Part shown: piece after piece, positions 61,968 through 64,000 of the stretch
Numbering within the stretch: the first letter of the stretch is position 1
Layout: each line of letters opens with the position of its first letter
NCBI RefSeq assembly: GCF_900107795.1
Contig: NZ_FNRL01000001.1
Location: 120,544 to 184,543, forward strand
Origin: Chitinophaga terrae (ex Kim and Jung 2007)
Lineage (GTDB): Bacteria > Bacteroidota > Bacteroidia > Chitinophagales > Chitinophagaceae
Length of the DNA: 64,000 nucleotides
Direction: 5' to 3'
Translations under genes and position numbers: made by a program
The notes under the pieces: generated by a model
The model's input: only the letters and a program-made list of their open reading frames with translations
What the model was told of the DNA's origin: nothing
The model's database searches: none

Positions 61968-62453
61968 ATGCTGAAAAAACTGTCACTAAGTTGCCTGTTT
62001 GTATTTTCTGTTGCCTGTACTTTTGCTCAAAGCAGCAAAAAGCCGGCTAAAGCGGCCCCCTCTCCCGCCACAAGCGCCAACAAAAGACCTGCGAAACTCC
62101 GCAGCAGCTGGAGCATTTTTTTGAGCGATACCCTTCCAAAAAACGAAGTGATCAAACTCCTGGATTCAGCCCTCATTGTCAGGGATGAAAAAAATGTCAA
62201 ATACCCGGTTATTTCCTTTGCCTTTACCTACGAAAAACATGAACCCTATCTCAATGATACTACCGGCCAGGTGAACATCTATAAAGACTATACCGGCGAC
62301 AATTTCAAAGCCGCCACTTTATCTCCCCTCTGGAGCAAAGCCCTGAAAGCCAACCTGGAAAGCGGCGATGTATTGTACTTTGATGAGATCATTATTCAAT
62401 ATACTCCCGACAAAATGTATAAAGCTCCAAGCCTCAGGTTTGACGTAAAGTAG
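61968..62453 (+). CDS. Exported protein with GldM C-terminal-like domain
   Basis: A 161-residue protein with a signal peptide (1-20, ending CTFAQS), a Lys/Ala/Pro-rich linker (21-45) and one small beta domain. The domain starts NEVIKLLDSALIVRDEKNVKYPVISFAFTYEK and ends GDVLYFDEIIIQYTPDKMYKAPSLRFDVK, a pattern resembling the immunoglobulin-like C-terminal domain of GldM of the type IX secretion and gliding motor. The other GldM domains are absent. The resemblance is judged by eye only. Single gene after valS. Confidence 0.55.
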   Translation: MLKKLSLSCLFVFSVACTFAQSSKKPAKAAPSPATSANKRPAKLRSSWSIFLSDTLPKNEVIKLLDSALIVRDEKNVKYPVISFAFTYEKHEPYLNDTTGQVNIYKDYTGDNFKAATLSPLWSKALKANLESGDVLYFDEIIIQYTPDKMYKAPSLRFDVK

Positions 62454-62552
62454 ACGGTAACCACCAGGCAAACTCTTATCTATAACATGGAAAATCACTT
62501 TTGGCAATATTGCTAAAATTCCACGTTATGGCACTGCAACAAAATATCATGA

Positions 62553-64000
62553 TCAATAATTAAACAACTGCTGGATAGGCACAATAAAGTCTACCCGTTG
62601 CTTTGCATTGTCTACCGGGTCGTTATCCAACAAATGACTCACCCTCACACCAAAGGAGAATGGAAGGGCGTTGCCGATACGGGTATCGAAATACAGCTCT
62701 CCCCCGGTTGAGGAATACCGGGCACGCGAATGATTGATAGCGTAGGTAGATTGGCTGTAATCATAAAAGACATTGGCACGTATGCGCTTGAAATAAAGTA
62801 TCTGTGCAAATCCCCAATCGGGGTACGCAATAGGGAAATGATAGTTGGCGCCCAGCTTGTAAATGCTGGTATATAAAGGCTTGTTATACCCTCTCGCATA
62901 CACGAAATTATCAGAGAAGCTATAATAGAATGATTTATCCCTTTGCTGGTAAGCTGCCTGCAATACAATGCTGTGATTCTGCCAGATGCCCGGCAGGTAT
63001 TGGTCGAACCGCAGGTATAGCTGCTCTGCAAAAAGGCCGCCTGTTGTACGGTTATACTGTGCCGCCAGGTATTGCCCGAAATGGGTATAAATATTTTGAA
63101 GACCTTTTAAACGCTGGTTGCTGAAGATGAGGGTATTGGACAGGAATTGCAGGTCGTTATTCGCATATTTGCTGCTCAGGTAACGATGCCGGAGATTAAA
63201 ATTACTTCCCAGGCTGAGACTCCGGCTGTAGAGGCCCGACGAGAAATTCAGCGGGATGCTGAACCCTATATACCCGGTTGCTTCATTCCAGTATACTTTG
63301 TTCCGGTTCTGGTCAAACCCGTACCTGTTGATGTTATAATCGGCGCCGATAGACAGGTAAGGGAACCATCCGCCAAACGTAAACCGGCCATAGATATCGG
63401 AACTTCCTTCATTATTATTATATGTATAACCAATGCTGGTGCTGGTCGTATTCAGGATATTCTCTCCCAGCAACGCAATCCCGTATTCGGGATCATTGAA
63501 CGACGGCACCCAGCTGTGAAAGTTGAAAGGCCTTGTCAACTGTGCATATTTCTTCACTGGCAAAGAATCCGCAGGCACCCGGTCAAGGATATTGCCCCCT
63601 TCTGCAAATGCCGGTTGCAACCACTTGCTTTGCGTAAGCTGATCAACATTCACTTTCTTTAACCTTGTGGCAGCTTTATACAAATGATACCCCCGATCTG
63701 TGAACTCGCTGAATACAAGACTGTCGCCCGCCGGCGACAAAGCCGCCTGGGAAACGCTGTTACCCCGGTCTGTAACTTCGTACTGTTGCCGATCACGTAA
63801 GGTGATCGCATAGAGATCATTAACATCTTTATAGCCGGCAGCAAAGAAAACTGTATCTCCCTTCAGCGTGGGAATGCCAATAGCTTTATAGCTCCAGTTG
63901 GTAAGCAAAGCAACGCTGCCATCCTGCAGGGAGATCTGCGCCAGTGCCATTTCTCCACGATGATTTCTCACTCCACTGATCACCTGGTTACGGGCAATAT
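62553..64000 (-). CDS. Beta-propeller plus outer-membrane barrel protein (5' end outside window)
   Basis: The frame is open to the end of the window, so at least the N-terminus is missing. The visible part begins with WD40/PD40-like propeller strands (ISLQDGSVALLTNW, GDTVFFAAGYKDVNDLYAITLRDRQQYEVTD, AALSPAGDSLVFSEF) to about residue 145, then an aromatic-rich outer-membrane barrel (STSIGYTYNNNEGSSDIYGRFTFGGWFPYLSIG onward) ending VPIQQLFNY. The combination suggests a surface or outer-membrane protein with a TolB-like propeller. The function is unknown. Confidence 0.8.
   Translation of the reverse strand, partial: IARNQVISGVRNHRGEMALAQISLQDGSVALLTNWSYKAIGIPTLKGDTVFFAAGYKDVNDLYAITLRDRQQYEVTDRGNSVSQAALSPAGDSLVFSEFTDRGYHLYKAATRLKKVNVDQLTQSKWLQPAFAEGGNILDRVPADSLPVKKYAQLTRPFNFHSWVPSFNDPEYGIALLGENILNTTSTSIGYTYNNNEGSSDIYGRFTFGGWFPYLSIGADYNINRYGFDQNRNKVYWNEATGYIGFSIPLNFSSGLYSRSLSLGSNFNLRHRYLSSKYANNDLQFLSNTLIFSNQRLKGLQNIYTHFGQYLAAQYNRTTGGLFAEQLYLRFDQYLPGIWQNHSIVLQAAYQQRDKSFYYSFSDNFVYARGYNKPLYTSIYKLGANYHFPIAYPDWGFAQILYFKRIRANVFYDYSQSTYAINHSRARYSSTGGELYFDTRIGNALPFSFGVRVSHLLDNDPVDNAKQRVDFIVPIQQLFNY

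Overview
The window reads as chromosomal DNA of a Bacteroidota bacterium, most likely family Chitinophagaceae (Chitinophaga-like). The reasons are families largely confined to that phylum (DUF4249 lipoproteins, DUF3822 next to rsmD, a GlmU-like nucleotidyltransferase, the large LptD and OstA-like proteins, a short group-1 sigma factor), TonB receptors with carboxypeptidase-regulatory-like N-termini, weak Shine-Dalgarno sites, and several promoters that fit TTTG-N19-TAnnTTTG. Most of the window is ordinary housekeeping and envelope DNA.

Layout. 1-1071: a YefM-YoeB toxin-antitoxin pair lies between an intact tRNA-Arg(TCT) and a duplicated tRNA 3' half. 1206-16792: ung and plsC; an envelope block (LptD, divergent from amidase, MCE/MlaD and OstA-like genes); nhaA, a small outer-membrane protein, NAD(P)HX repair (nnrD), a membrane pyrophosphatase and an NAD(P)H-binding protein with a clear promoter and operator. 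16820-25483: AraC regulator, HMA-like protein, TonB receptor with DUF4249 lipoprotein, a BlaI-M56 (BlaR1-like) regulatory pair and a papain-family peptidase. 25460-29600: an AT-rich accessory stretch with a 64-bp tandem structured repeat, a two-gene module of unknown function, acylphosphatase and a 2H-phosphoesterase. 29625-35684: tpiA, GlmU-like, L31, YajQ, and an ECF sigma / anti-sigma / two-adhesin-like operon. 35981-44236: outer-membrane receptor, DUF2167, hemerythrin, Lgt-like, bacilliredoxin, Hsp20 and a stop-interrupted membrane sensor gene. 44237-64000: arginine decarboxylase, WbqC, LEA lipoprotein, HMA protein, pyrE, NUDIX, thioesterase, coaD, rsmD, DUF3822, MATE, TPR, folB, trxB, DUF4249, rpoD, threonine aldolase, valS and a truncated outer-membrane gene.

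The most interesting points are: (a) a dispersed long palindrome built of GCAAAG-type words between convergent genes at 2621-2796 and 49675-49886, the second with perfect 55-bp arms that abut both stop codons; (b) six 64-bp repeat units, each able to form two hairpins, growing out of the last codons of a peptidase gene; (c) an uncharacterised two-gene operon at 26018-27605; (d) the BlaI promoter, where two identical-spacing dyads overlap a consensus promoter and move the gene start to a TTG; (e) a terminator-like 16-bp hairpin whose loop holds the start codon of the next gene. No phage, CRISPR array, rRNA or insertion-sequence transposase was seen. Functions are assigned from recognised motifs and families; no database search was possible.
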